Assembly: GCA_965228695.1 (NCBI GenBank)
Contig: CBDDIB010000002.1
Location: 3,844,001-3,908,000, forward strand
Source of the DNA: JAJFJD01 sp965228695
GTDB lineage: Bacteria > Pseudomonadota > Alphaproteobacteria > UBA8366
Direction of reading: 5' to 3'
Length of the DNA stretch: 64,000 nt
Part shown: positions 44,415 to 53,037 of the stretch, in pieces
Layout: every line of letters starts with the position of its first letter
Numbering within the stretch: position 1 is the stretch's first letter
Made by a program: the position numbers and the translations under genes
The notes under the pieces: model-generated
What the model was told of the DNA's origin: nothing
Seen by the model: only the letters and a program-made list of their open reading frames with translations
Database searches by the model: none

Positions 44415-45272
44415 ATGCTCCGATCGAACCTCGACGTGGACCTGTTGCAAGCCTTCGCCGAAGTCGCGCACACGCGCAGCTTCACGCAGGCCGCCGAACG
44501 GTTGAATCGCGTCCAATCCGCCGTCAGCGGTCAAATCAAACGCCTGGAATTCATTACCGGCACCCGGCTGTTCGACCGGACCCGCCGCTCGGTCAAATTG
44601 ACCAAGGAAGGCGAGATCCTGCTGGACTATGCGCATAAGATTCTCCGCTTGAATGACGCGGCCCTGTCCGACCTGGGCCAGACAAGCCCGTCGGAAAAGG
44701 TCCGCCTCGCCGTTTCGGATCATTCCGCCTGTTTCCTGCCTCGGGCGCTCGTCCGTTTCGCCGCCGCGATGCCGGCGGCGCAGCTCGAGATCCGGTGTGA
44801 ACGAAGCTGGGATGCGCTCGATGCGCTGGACGCCGGCGACGTCGATCTCGCCTTCGTAACGCAGCCATGCGGCCGCACGGACGGCATGGTCGTTTACCGT
44901 GAACAGCTTATCTGGGCAGCGGCTATCGGTTCGGAAGCGCCGGCGCACGATCCGCTTCCGCTGGCCATCTTCGGGCCCGGCTGCGTCTATCGGGACGCCG
45001 CGCTACGGGCGTTGGACGCCTGCGGCCGGTCCTGGCGCCTCGCGTATAACAGCCCAAGCCGCGACGGTCTGCTGATCGCCGTGCGCGCCGGATTGGCGGT
45101 CACGGTCGCGACCGAAAACACGCTGGAGAACGGCCTGGCGCCAATCGATCCGGGCCATGCGCTGCCGCCGCTGCCGGAAATCGAATTGTCCCTGCACCGC
45201 CAACCGCGCGGCACGCCATCAGCCGCCACGCGGCTGGCGTCGATCATTCGGCAAACTTTGGCGGCAGTCTGA
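44415..45272 (+). CDS. LysR family transcriptional regulator
   Basis: 285 residues. Winged HTH at 1-65 (DVDLLQAFAEVAHTRSFTQAAERLNRVQSAVSGQIKRLE), then a periplasmic-binding-like co-inducer domain. It is slightly short but complete. Divergent orientation to the MFS gene is the standard arrangement for a LysR regulator and its target. Confidence 0.92.
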   Translation: MLRSNLDVDLLQAFAEVAHTRSFTQAAERLNRVQSAVSGQIKRLEFITGTRLFDRTRRSVKLTKEGEILLDYAHKILRLNDAALSDLGQTSPSEKVRLAVSDHSACFLPRALVRFAAAMPAAQLEIRCERSWDALDALDAGDVDLAFVTQPCGRTDGMVVYREQLIWAAAIGSEAPAHDPLPLAIFGPGCVYRDAALRALDACGRSWRLAYNSPSRDGLLIAVRAGLAVTVATENTLENGLAPIDPGHALPPLPEIELSLHRQPRGTPSAATRLASIIRQTLAAV

Positions 45273-45274
45273 CG

Positions 45275-46543
45275 TTAGCGGTCCGGTTGCGCGAAAACCA
45301 AACTGGCATTCACCCCGCCGAAACCGAACGCGTTCGACATTGCAACCGCCACCTGTTTCCGTTTCGCCCGCAACGGCACCAAATCCAGCCCCGCAAAGTC
45401 GGGGCCGGGATCTTTAAGGTTCAGGGTAGGCGGCAACACGCCTTTTATCATGGCCATGACCGTGAACACCGCCTCGACTGCGCCCGCTGCGCCAAGCAAG
45501 TGGCCGATCGCGGATTTCGTCGAGGACATGGATAATTTGCCGGCGGCCGGCCCGAACAGCGCTTTGACCGCATTGAGTTCGGCCATATCACCGGCCCATG
45601 TCGATGTGCTGTGCGCATTGATGTAATCGATATCGCCCGGCTGAACGCCCGCCTGCGACAGGGCGGTCCGCATCGCCCGCAGCGCGCCCTCACCGTCCGC
45701 CGGCGGCGCCGTGATGTGATGCGCGTCCGCCGACGCGCCATAGCCCGTCAGCTTGGCGTAGATCCGCGCGCCCCTGGCCCGTGCATGGTCCAAAGCTTCG
45801 AGCACCACGATACCAGCCCCTTCGCCCATCACGAACCCGCTGCGGCTTTCATCGAAGGGACGCGATGCCGTCTCGGGCGTATCGTTGCGATCGGTCGACA
45901 ACGCCTTCGCGGCGGCAAAACCCGCGAGACTTAGACGATTGATGCAGGCCTCGGTCCCACCCGCGACAACCACGTCCGCCTCCCCCAACCTGATCGCCTT
46001 GAACGCGTCGCCAATCGCCTGTGCTCCAGCCGCGCAGGCGGTTACCGGCGCACCGATCAATCCTTTAAATCGGTGACGCATCGATACGTGGCCGGCGGCG
46101 AGGTTTGCGAGAAAGGACGGCACGAGAAACGGCGAAACCCGGTGCGGACCACGGTTTCGCAATACCGCGTCACCGTCGATCATCGCAGGAAACCCGCCGA
46201 CACCCGATGCGATAACGGTGCCGGTCCTTTCGCAGTCGCGGTCGGTCCCGGGCTCCCAGCCGGCGTCGATCAAGGCTTCATCCGCGGCCGCGACGCAATA
46301 TTTGATGAAGCGGTCCATTTTACGCTGATCCTTCGCCGAGATGTAGGCATCCGCTTCGAATGCACCGTCGCTCTTCAGCCCTTCCGGGACGAAACCGGCG
46401 ATGCGCGCCGGCAGGTCGTCTACGGAAAACCGTTCGATGGCGTGAATGCCGGACAGTCCGTCCGTCAGAGCGCTCCAAACCCGGGAAACCCCGACGCCCA
46501 ACGGCGTGACGAGTCCCATACCCGTAACCACCACCTCTTTCAT
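45275..46543 (-). CDS. fabF: Beta-ketoacyl-ACP synthase II-like
   Basis: 422 residues from ATG 46543 (a TTG just before is also in frame). The condensing-enzyme triad is complete: Cys in VTACAAGAQAIGDAFK, His in NAHSTSTWAGD, and His in AIGHLLGAAGAVE. It would condense malonyl-ACP with an acyl-ACP. No ACP, FabG or other lipid genes are next to it, so it may be an accessory synthase rather than the housekeeping FabF. Divergent from hxlR across a region with a perfect palindrome. Confidence 0.88.
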   Translation of the reverse strand: MKEVVVTGMGLVTPLGVGVSRVWSALTDGLSGIHAIERFSVDDLPARIAGFVPEGLKSDGAFEADAYISAKDQRKMDRFIKYCVAAADEALIDAGWEPGTDRDCERTGTVIASGVGGFPAMIDGDAVLRNRGPHRVSPFLVPSFLANLAAGHVSMRHRFKGLIGAPVTACAAGAQAIGDAFKAIRLGEADVVVAGGTEACINRLSLAGFAAAKALSTDRNDTPETASRPFDESRSGFVMGEGAGIVVLEALDHARARGARIYAKLTGYGASADAHHITAPPADGEGALRAMRTALSQAGVQPGDIDYINAHSTSTWAGDMAELNAVKALFGPAAGKLSMSSTKSAIGHLLGAAGAVEAVFTVMAMIKGVLPPTLNLKDPGPDFAGLDLVPLRAKRKQVAVAMSNAFGFGGVNASLVFAQPDR

Positions 46544-46578
46544 CAACTGCTCCGTATCGCGATGTTGCCAGAAACCAC

Positions 46579-46595
46579 ACTTGCATAATGCAAGT
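46579..46595. promoter_or_regulatory. Perfect 17-bp palindrome, candidate HxlR operator
   Basis: ACTTGCATAATGCAAGT has eight-base arms around one A. A second half-site, TTGCAAGT, lies at 46624-46631 nearer the hxlR start. Both sit between divergent fabF and hxlR, so the HxlR dimer probably controls both genes. Confidence 0.65.
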
Positions 46596-46657
46596 TACTT
46601 CTTAAAGCCGACACGCTGGTAAATTGCAAGTTAAAGGTTCGAGTGGTATTCCAGGGT

Positions 46658-47059
46658 ATGACCGCAAACCGCAAAAAGCCGCTGAAAACAGCCGGTCCCC
46701 GATCGGCGTGTCCGATCACGATGACGTTAGATATCATCGGCGACAAATGGACCCTGGTCATCTTGCGCGACCTGTTCACGGGCAAGAGCCAATACAACGA
46801 ATTCCTGGCATCCCCCGAGGGCATCACGACCAACATTCTCGCGGATCGGCTTAAACGTCTGACGGCCGAAGGACTTGTGGAAAAAACACCCTATCAGACA
46901 CGTCCCCTGCGGTATGACTACACCCTGTCCGAAAAGGGCATGGCGCTGCAGCCGGTCTTGCAGGAAATTTGCCGTTGGGCGAACGAATACATTCCCGACG
47001 CCTGGATACCCCCGGCGAGCTTTATGGAGAGAAAGCATCCCGTAAAGAAGAAAACCTAG
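46658..47059 (+). CDS. HxlR family transcriptional regulator
   Basis: 133 residues, winged HTH. The core CPITMTLDIIGDKWTLVILRDLF is the HxlR signature and includes the N-terminal Cys that is redox- or electrophile-sensitive in YodB/QorR-type members. The wing follows in EGLVEKTPYQTRPLRYDYTLSEKG. The start at 46658 is preferred over a GTG-type start 15 bases upstream. Likely represses fabF and itself. Confidence 0.9.
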   Translation: MTANRKKPLKTAGPRSACPITMTLDIIGDKWTLVILRDLFTGKSQYNEFLASPEGITTNILADRLKRLTAEGLVEKTPYQTRPLRYDYTLSEKGMALQPVLQEICRWANEYIPDAWIPPASFMERKHPVKKKT

Positions 47060-47116
47060 AAAAATATTTAGTAAATTTACCAAGAATTTTAACAAACATT
47101 CGGATTATTCAAATAA

Positions 47117-47160
47117 TTACAAAATGATCGTTTTTTCTCTATAATAGTGACTATTGTCAC
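47117..47160 (+). promoter_or_regulatory. Promoter and palindrome upstream of flp pilin gene
   Basis: A perfect TATAAT (47140-47145) has TTACAA 17 bases upstream as a weak -35. The palindrome GTGAC-TATT-GTCAC (47147-47160) overlaps the expected start site, a place where a bound repressor would block transcription. The whole 47060-47238 gap is markedly AT-rich compared with its surroundings. Confidence 0.5.
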
Positions 47161-47238
47161 ATAAATATTTACAAATTTTTATTATCATCTTCCCATATTA
47201 CGCGTCGTTAAGCTTCGTATTGAACAAAGGGAAGAGAA

Positions 47239-47424
47239 ATGATGTCGATTATTACAAAGATTTTGCGTGATGAGAGCGGTGCGACCGCCATTGAATACGG
47301 CCTGATTGCTGCCCTCGTCTCTGTCGCCGCCATCGCAGCGCTTACCGCGATGGGCACCTCGCTCGAAACCATGTTCACGCGCGTGTCGAATGAACTGGAA
47401 GGCGCGGTCAACGGCGGCGGCTAA
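47239..47424 (+). CDS. Flp-family type IVb pilin
   Basis: 61 residues. The short leader is followed by the class IVb pilin core DESGATAIEYGLIAALVSVAAIAAL, with the E-Y pair after the presumed prepilin cleavage site (G-ATAIEY). AAGGGAAGAG precedes the start. No cpa/tad assembly genes are in the window, so it is an orphan pilin that must use machinery encoded elsewhere. A strong terminator follows. Confidence 0.9.
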   Translation: MMSIITKILRDESGATAIEYGLIAALVSVAAIAALTAMGTSLETMFTRVSNELEGAVNGGG

Positions 47425-47483
47425 CGCCAACCGACCAAGACTAGGCCCGGCGCATGGGTGGAATCACGCCGGGTCAGGACACG

Positions 47484-47520
47484 AAAACCGGAGCGCATGG
47501 TGGGCAGCGCTCCGGTTTTT
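47484..47520. terminator. Strong bidirectional terminator
   Basis: AAAACCGGAGCGC (47484-47496) pairs with GCGCTCCGGTTTT (47507-47519) over 13 bp with a 10-base loop, and T5 ends the plus strand. It serves the flp pilin gene and the convergent SDR gene. Confidence 0.85.
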
Positions 47521-47549
47521 GAGTCAATGGTTCTCCGCCGCTCGTTCCC

Positions 47550-48467
47550 TCAGACCGGGTCCCAGCTGAAGACATCCGCGGACACCTCCAGCGGATACAT
47601 ATGCGACTTGAAGGCCGGAATCGCCTGTTCGCCGATCATCTCCGGGGTCCATCCCTCGCTCCGCTGAACCGCGCGCAGCGGCCGCGGCTGGCTGAACAGG
47701 AAAATCTCGTTATTGCGCACGCCGAAAATCTGGCCGGACACATTGTCTTCGTCCGCCTTATGGCTGCACAGGTAAACCGCCATCGGCGCGATCTTTTCAG
47801 GCGTCATCTGCTTCAGCTTCTCGACGCGCGCTTCGGCCTCCGGCGAATTCGTGGGAATCGAGCCGATCATGCGGCTCCACGCGAAGGGCGAAATACAGTT
47901 GGACCGCACGCGGTAGCGCGCCATGTCCAGCGCGATCGACTTGGACAGTCCCATGATGCCGAGTTTGGCCGCCGAGTAGTTCGCCTGCCCCACGTTGCCG
48001 ACCAGACCGGATGTCGAAGTCATGTGGACGAAGCAGCCGGAACTCTGCTTGCGAAAATGCGGCGCCGCCGCACGGCTGATGTAATAACTGCCGTGCAGAT
48101 GGACATCGATGACCGCATGCCAGTCCTCGTCGGTCATCTTGTGGAAAATGCCGTCACGCAAAATACCAGCATTGTTCACGACGCCGTCGACCCGGCCGAA
48201 ACTGTCGAGCGCGCTCTCGACGATGCGGGCCGCCCCCTTCGGATCGGAAACGCTGTCGGTGCTGGCCACCGCCTCGCCGCCGGCGGCGCCGATCTCCTCG
48301 ACCACCTCCTGCGCCGGGGTCTTGTCCTCGCCCTCGCCCGACACCGACCCGCCGAAATCGTTCACCACGACTTTCGCGCCATGCGCGGCCATCAACATGG
48401 CGAAACCGCGCCCGATGCCCCGGCCCGCGCCGGTAACGACGATGACCTTGTCCTGAACCATGCTCAT
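47550..48467 (-). CDS. Short-chain dehydrogenase, multifunctional-enzyme-2-like
   Basis: 305 residues. Rossmann motif VVTGAGRGIGRGFAM, NNAG motif VVNNAGILRDG, and catalytic Ser-Tyr-Lys in MTSTSGLVGNVGQANYSAAKLG. VNDFGGSVSGEG and the C-terminal extension (QIFGVRNNEIFLFSQPRP) are typical of (3R)-hydroxyacyl-CoA dehydrogenases related to peroxisomal MFE-2. The start at 48467 has GGGAG upstream. Likely acts in CoA-linked oxidation; no partner genes are adjacent. Confidence 0.88.
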   Translation of the reverse strand: MSMVQDKVIVVTGAGRGIGRGFAMLMAAHGAKVVVNDFGGSVSGEGEDKTPAQEVVEEIGAAGGEAVASTDSVSDPKGAARIVESALDSFGRVDGVVNNAGILRDGIFHKMTDEDWHAVIDVHLHGSYYISRAAAPHFRKQSSGCFVHMTSTSGLVGNVGQANYSAAKLGIMGLSKSIALDMARYRVRSNCISPFAWSRMIGSIPTNSPEAEARVEKLKQMTPEKIAPMAVYLCSHKADEDNVSGQIFGVRNNEIFLFSQPRPLRAVQRSEGWTPEMIGEQAIPAFKSHMYPLEVSADVFSWDPV

Positions 48468-48683
48468 TCTGATAGTGCTCCCGCTTTGGTATTTTCGATC
48501 AAGATTACTTTTCATTCCCCGCAGTTTTCAAACGCCGCGACCGACCGCCGCCGGGGCGGCATGGGTTATGTTCGAAATACCCGGCATGATTGAAATGCGG
48601 CAGGATATGTATGCCGATACAAGACCAATCCTAGGCCCAAGGCGGCACCGAGACAACGCCGTCGGATGACCCCACGTGCCGAA

Positions 48684-49589
48684 TCAATACGGCACGGTTC
48701 CCCGGATGACCGTCCGATGCAGCACGCGCGGATGTTTGTCCATTTCGAAGTCGCCCGTGGCACGATGCATGAGGCAGCGGTTGTCCCACATTACCAGTTC
48801 GCCCTCGCGCCAATGGTGCGTGTGGACGAAGCGCGGTTGCGTCGCGAAATCGAGCAGCCGGTACAGCAACTCCCGGCCCTCGGCGACCGGCATCCCTTCA
48901 ATATGCGACGTGTGGATACCGATGTAGAGTACCTTGCGGCCGGTATCCGGATGCGTCCGGACGATCGGATGCGACACCGGCGGCCGTTCGGCTTTTTCTT
49001 CCTCGGTCGCGGGCCGGTTGAACGTGTTGTCGCGGTTGGCTTCCCAACTATGCACCGCCCGAAGCCCCTGGATGCGATCCTTCATCACGTCCGGGAGCTC
49101 GTCATACGCATTCGCGACGTTGGCGAATTGGGTCGAACCGCCCTTCGGCGGGATCTGCTTGGCATGCAGCAGCGTCGCGAGCGACGGAATGTCGTGATAC
49201 GACTTGTCGGTATGCCAAAAGAAATTCCCGCTGGTCGCCGGCGTCTTGGTCGGATTGCCCTCGAGATCGAGATTCGACACCATGTGGACCTTGGGTGATT
49301 TCACGCCATCCAGACCCCGCACCACATGCCCCTCGACCTCACCGAAGCGTTCGGTGAAGGCGTACTGCTCGTCCTTCGACAGGTTCTGATTCGGAAAGAC
49401 CAGGATTTGGTATTCGAGCAAGGCGCTCATGATCGCATCACAGGCCGTGTCGTCGAGCGGCTTCGACAGATCGAGCCCGGTCACCGCGGCCCCCATGAAA
49501 CTCGGCAGCGGTTGAACCGTCGGAAATCCGGCGCTTTGAGCCATTCCTTGCGGCGCCGCGCCCCGGCTCACCGTTTCGACGTTTTCCAT
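48684..49589 (-). CDS. TauD/TfdA Fe(II)/2-oxoglutarate dioxygenase (1)
   Basis: 301 residues. The iron facial triad is HTDKSY (His-x-Asp) near residue 125 and the distal His in RCLMHRATGDF. The 2-oxoglutarate-binding Arg is in the C-terminal RVLHRTVIRG. The start at 49589 follows GGAGGA. It hydroxylates an unknown acid or sulfonate; the TfdA/TauD split cannot be settled. A second TauD-type gene is 2.6 kb away, with deaminase and RidA genes between. Confidence 0.9.
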   Translation of the reverse strand: MENVETVSRGAAPQGMAQSAGFPTVQPLPSFMGAAVTGLDLSKPLDDTACDAIMSALLEYQILVFPNQNLSKDEQYAFTERFGEVEGHVVRGLDGVKSPKVHMVSNLDLEGNPTKTPATSGNFFWHTDKSYHDIPSLATLLHAKQIPPKGGSTQFANVANAYDELPDVMKDRIQGLRAVHSWEANRDNTFNRPATEEEKAERPPVSHPIVRTHPDTGRKVLYIGIHTSHIEGMPVAEGRELLYRLLDFATQPRFVHTHHWREGELVMWDNRCLMHRATGDFEMDKHPRVLHRTVIRGTVPY

Positions 49590-49718
49590 CCTTCGATCCT
49601 CCGATAAATGCGAACTGATTGTACGGTAGCACACGGAAAGCGGTCAAAATTCACCCGGCACTGGCCCGATACCCGACGCTGCAGTAGGCTCGGCAACAAC
49701 AGCGGAAAGGAGACCATC

Positions 49719-50171
49719 ATGCCTTCCAGCGAGCATATCGACTTCATGCGCCATGCCCTCGACGAAGGACGCACGGGCGCCGCCGCCGGCAATCCGGCGA
49801 TCGGATCGGTCATCGTCCGCGACAACCAGATCGTCGCGCGCGGCCACAACACCGTGGCGACCACCTGCGACCCCACCTGCCACGCGGAAACCGTCGCCAT
49901 TCGCCAAATCTGCCAAGCGGAGAAGGTCACCGAACTGCCGGGCACCACGCTCTACACCACGATGGAGCCCTGCCCCATGTGCATGTGGGCCATCTGCATG
50001 ACCAAGATCGACCGATTGGTGATGGGCGCGCGCATCGCCGACCTCCAGCCCCTCAGCGTGAACTACGGCGGGTACTCGGTGGAATCGTTCCTCGGCCTGA
50101 CCGACAACGAGATCGACGTCGTCACCGGCATCCTGGTCGACGACTGCGCCGCGCTGCGCCAAGGCAGTTAG
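49719..50171 (+). CDS. Nucleoside/cytidine deaminase family protein
   Basis: 150-residue zinc deaminase. The zinc site is CHAETVAIRQ (His and catalytic Glu) and PCPMCMWAI (two Cys). GNPAIGSVIVRDNQIVARGHN is the common start of the guanine/cytosine deaminase group. GGAAAGGAG precedes ATG 49719. TadA itself usually differs in the C-terminal part, so this is more likely a free-base or nucleoside deaminase. RidA follows 60 bases later on the same strand. Confidence 0.88.
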   Translation: MPSSEHIDFMRHALDEGRTGAAAGNPAIGSVIVRDNQIVARGHNTVATTCDPTCHAETVAIRQICQAEKVTELPGTTLYTTMEPCPMCMWAICMTKIDRLVMGARIADLQPLSVNYGGYSVESFLGLTDNEIDVVTGILVDDCAALRQGS

Positions 50172-50231
50172 ACCGGTCTGCACGTCACGTTTTGCTATTC
50201 AAATCTCACGTTCCCACAAGGAGAACCTTTC

Positions 50232-50582
50232 ATGAGCGACATCACCCGCAATCACATCGGCCCCCGCATGAGCCAGTCGGTGGAACACAACGGCGTCATC
50301 TACCTGGCCGGTCAGGTCGGCGACGACCAGAACGCCGATGCCGCGACACAAACCGCGCAAATCCTGGCCAAGATCGACAAGCTGCTGGCCGAATGCGGCA
50401 GCGATAAGTCGAAGCTGCTCTGGGCGCAGCTTTGGGTCACCGATATGCGCAACTTCGGCGCCATGAACGAGGTGTGGGATGCCTGGATCGATCCGGCCAA
50501 TCCACCCGTCCGCGCCGGCCTGTGCAGCGCGCTCGCCGCGCCGGACTGGAAGGTCGAGATCATGGTGATGGCGGCGAAGTAG
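50232..50582 (+). CDS. ridA: RidA family (2-iminopropanoate/enamine deaminase-like) protein
   Basis: 116 residues of the YjgF/YER057c/UK114 family. RMSQSVEHNGVIYLAGQVGDD and KSKLLWAQLWVTDMRNFGAMNEVWDAWI are characteristic. The substrate-carboxylate Arg is in NPPVRAGLCSALA. It belongs to the Rid subfamilies that hydrolyse reactive imines or act with amidohydrolase partners; next to a deaminase, it may serve the same pathway. Confidence 0.88.
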   Translation: MSDITRNHIGPRMSQSVEHNGVIYLAGQVGDDQNADAATQTAQILAKIDKLLAECGSDKSKLLWAQLWVTDMRNFGAMNEVWDAWIDPANPPVRAGLCSALAAPDWKVEIMVMAAK

Positions 50583-50605
50583 AACCATCCGGTTCGCCCA
50601 ATGCG

Positions 50606-51358
50606 TCACGCGGGTTCGCGGCGGTAGTGGTAGCGGTAGAGTTCGGTCGTCAGACCGAGTCCTTGGTAGAGGGCAATGGCGGGGGCGTTCGGCGCCTCGA
50701 CCTGAAGGCAGACGCCCCGCGCGCCTGCCGCCACCGCCCACGCGAAAAGCCCGTTCAGCATCCGGCGCGCGTATCCCTTGCCGCGCTGCCCTTCATCGGT
50801 GATGACGGATTCGACGCACAACAGTCCGCCGTGCAACGCGCCGAAGGCCAATGCGACGATTTCACCGTCGACCCGCAGTCCCGCGAAACCGGACAGGATC
50901 ATCAGCGATCGGACGACGCGGACGAAAAAGGCGTGCGCATCCTTGTCCCGCTTCTGAAACGATCGCATCGCCGCGAGCCAATCGTCGCCCGGATACGAAA
51001 GGATCTCCACCGCCGCGTCCGATGCCGCATCGACGGCGCCGATTTCGGCGTACAGCGTGATCGTTTCGCCCTCTCCCGTAAACCCAAGCGCTTCCAGCCG
51101 GGAGTCGACTGTCGGATCCAGCAGGGTCGGCACCCGGAAGATCACCGGCTGGCCCTGCCCGCCATAGACGGCGCGGCCCGCCGCCACGGTTTCGTCAACC
51201 GCCCCCGCACCCGCATGCAACGGATTGGCCGAATTCACGCGTCGCCCGAATCCGCCGGAAACGCGCAGCACCCAATCGCCGCACCAAACCTGGTGCAGCG
51301 CGGGCCAGGCATTGTGACAGGCTGCTTCGGCCTGCCAGGCCAGCGAGGAATCGTTCAT
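50606..51358 (-). CDS. GNAT family N-acetyltransferase
   Basis: 250 residues. The C-terminal GNAT fold carries the acetyl-CoA motif ITDEGQRGKGYARRM and the final ALYQGLGL. The N-terminal half (CHNAWPALHQVWCGDWVLRVSGGFGRRVNSANPLHAG) is a second, degenerate domain of the family. Two decayed paralogues of this gene flank the second TauD gene downstream in the window. Confidence 0.85.
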   Translation of the reverse strand: MNDSSLAWQAEAACHNAWPALHQVWCGDWVLRVSGGFGRRVNSANPLHAGAGAVDETVAAGRAVYGGQGQPVIFRVPTLLDPTVDSRLEALGFTGEGETITLYAEIGAVDAASDAAVEILSYPGDDWLAAMRSFQKRDKDAHAFFVRVVRSLMILSGFAGLRVDGEIVALAFGALHGGLLCVESVITDEGQRGKGYARRMLNGLFAWAVAAGARGVCLQVEAPNAPAIALYQGLGLTTELYRYHYRREPA

Positions 51359-51564
51359 GGCCTTGGCTTCGTTCGAGAGGGTTCAGACACTTCCTACCAC
51401 CAGTATCCGACATTCCCCATCCAACAGGAACTCTGATGCAACGAATGGTATTCTGTCTGTTCTTTGCCGGGCTCCGCTCACTCCTCAAAACACTGGTCAT
51501 TGAACCTCGGTTTAAAGACTGTCATCGCGAATGATAAGGTGATTTACCGAACAAGGAGCCTCCG

Positions 51565-51942
51565 ATGCGATGTGCATGGCTGTTATCCGTCCTACTCCTG
51601 ACCAGCTGCGTGTCCACCCATATGAGCGGGTATCTCGGTAAGGAAATTAGCGAAGTCGTCTTGATGGAAGGTCAGCCCATCAACGTGCTCGAACTGCCCG
51701 ACGGCAGGCGCGGTTACCAGTACATCTTTGGCACGGTAATTGGCTCCACGACGGGAACGACTGTTTCTGAAAGGAAAAGCGAGACATCGGCCGGCAAAAC
51801 CGCCAACACGAAAGTGACGACGACCGGCAACGCTTCCGCCGCCTATAGCGCCCAAGGATGCCTTGTAACCTATATAGCCAGGCAACAGGGCGATGCCTGG
51901 ATCGTGGAAGATTTCCGTTATCCGTCGCGGATCGTCTGCTAG
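51565..51942 (+). CDS. Small lipoprotein
   Basis: 125 residues. Signal peptide MRCAWLLSVLLLTSC with lipobox LTSC, lipidated Cys at 15. The mature part contains LPDGRRGYQYIFG, a Thr/Ser-rich central loop, and ends DAWIVEDFRYPSRIVC with a C-terminal Cys. AAGGAG precedes ATG 51565. It resembles SmpA/OmlA-like small lipoproteins only in size and general layout; function unknown. Confidence 0.75.
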   Translation: MRCAWLLSVLLLTSCVSTHMSGYLGKEISEVVLMEGQPINVLELPDGRRGYQYIFGTVIGSTTGTTVSERKSETSAGKTANTKVTTTGNASAAYSAQGCLVTYIARQQGDAWIVEDFRYPSRIVC

Positions 51943-52008
51943 GTCGCCAGTTGTTATTTCAACGGCCGCACGTCAATCTTCCCCGCTCACTCCGCCATTC
52001 GACTTTCA

Positions 52009-52083
52009 CCAAACCTGATGCAGTGCGGGCCAGGCATTGTGACTGGCCTGCTCGGCGCGCCAGGCGCATTCGGTCGCGGTCAT
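52009..52083 (-). pseudogene. GNAT N-terminal remnant
   Basis: Reverse-strand ATG at 52083 opens a 24-codon match to the N-terminus of the GNAT at 50606-51358: ECAWRAEQASHNAWPALHQVW against LAWQAEAACHNAWPALHQVW. The frame then meets TGA and similarity fades. The DNA is also visibly alike. It is a leftover of a duplicated GNAT gene. Confidence 0.7.
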
Positions 52084-52166
52084 GTCAGTTCCTTCCCTAC
52101 AAAATGGGTTTGGCCCGGCGTAATCGCAACGCCGGGCTAGCCCATGGATACATTACAGTCAGCCGG

Positions 52167-53009
52167 CTAGTACGGCTTTTCGCCCTTCACGAGCGTTCGC
52201 AGCAACGTTCGGGTCTCGGTGAGGTCGTAGTTCGCGAAGGCCTTATGCATCGTCGAGCGGTCGTCCCAGATCAACAGATCGCCGAGCCGCCATTCGTGGC
52301 GGTAGATCAGCTCCGGCTCGATCGCCGTGTCGAGCAGTTCCACGACGAGCTCCTGGCTCTCCTCCGGCGACATGCCGACGAAGTTCTCCACCTTGCCCTG
52401 ATGCATGTAAATCGCCTTCGTCCCACTGTCGGGATGCTTCCGCACCAGCGGGTGGATCACCGGCACGTCGCCGATCCGGCGTTCCGAGGTGTCGTAGCGG
52501 TGCGATTTCTTTTTCGACGCGCTGCCCTGGAAGACGTTGACCGTCTGCAGCCCGTCGATCCGCGCCTTCATCGCATCGGGCAGCCGGTCATAGGCCGCCC
52601 GCATGTTCACGATCCCGGTGTCGCCGCCGCCCGACTCTGGCAACTCGAGGGCATAGAGCGCGGTGAAGTTCGGCGGCTCTTCGCGATTGGTGTGATCGGT
52701 GTGCCAATAGTTCGAATGATAGACCCGCTCGCCGGATTTGCCGGGAAAGGTATTCGAGACGAAGCTCACGTCCGTTTCGGTCTCGTGACTGAAGGCCGTG
52801 AAGTTCGGCGGCATCGTCTCACCGAACAGCGAGACCGCCTTCGCAAAACTCTGCGGGTCCAATGTTTGATCCCGGATAACCAGCGCGACATGCTCGACAG
52901 CCGCATCGATCAACCGCTGACGCGTCGCCGCGTCCTGCGGCTCGCGCAAGTCGATGCCCGTCGCTTCCGCGCCGGCGAATTCGCCCAATGGTGTGATCGT
53001 CAATGTCAT
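52167..53009 (-). CDS. TauD/TfdA Fe(II)/2-oxoglutarate dioxygenase (2)
   Basis: 280 residues. Iron ligands are HTDHTN near residue 103 and the distal His in RSTMHKAFANYD; the Arg for 2-oxoglutarate is in RTLLRTLVKG. The start at 53009 has GGGAAGAG upstream. It differs clearly from the first TauD gene, so this is not a recent duplication. Broken GNAT copies lie on both sides, which suggests the locus has been rearranged. Confidence 0.9.
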   Translation of the reverse strand: MTLTITPLGEFAGAEATGIDLREPQDAATRQRLIDAAVEHVALVIRDQTLDPQSFAKAVSLFGETMPPNFTAFSHETETDVSFVSNTFPGKSGERVYHSNYWHTDHTNREEPPNFTALYALELPESGGGDTGIVNMRAAYDRLPDAMKARIDGLQTVNVFQGSASKKKSHRYDTSERRIGDVPVIHPLVRKHPDSGTKAIYMHQGKVENFVGMSPEESQELVVELLDTAIEPELIYRHEWRLGDLLIWDDRSTMHKAFANYDLTETRTLLRTLVKGEKPY

Positions 53010-53037
53010 TGCCGTCTCTTCCCTTCGCATGATCATA

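Noticed and set aside
51984..52014. A second in-frame TGA aligned with a Cys codon, in the GNAT N-terminal remnant (after LHQVW).
   Set aside because: The matching Cys in the intact GNAT is not catalytic, the frame stops again within a dozen codons, and the rest of the domain is missing. This is decay, not selenocysteine.
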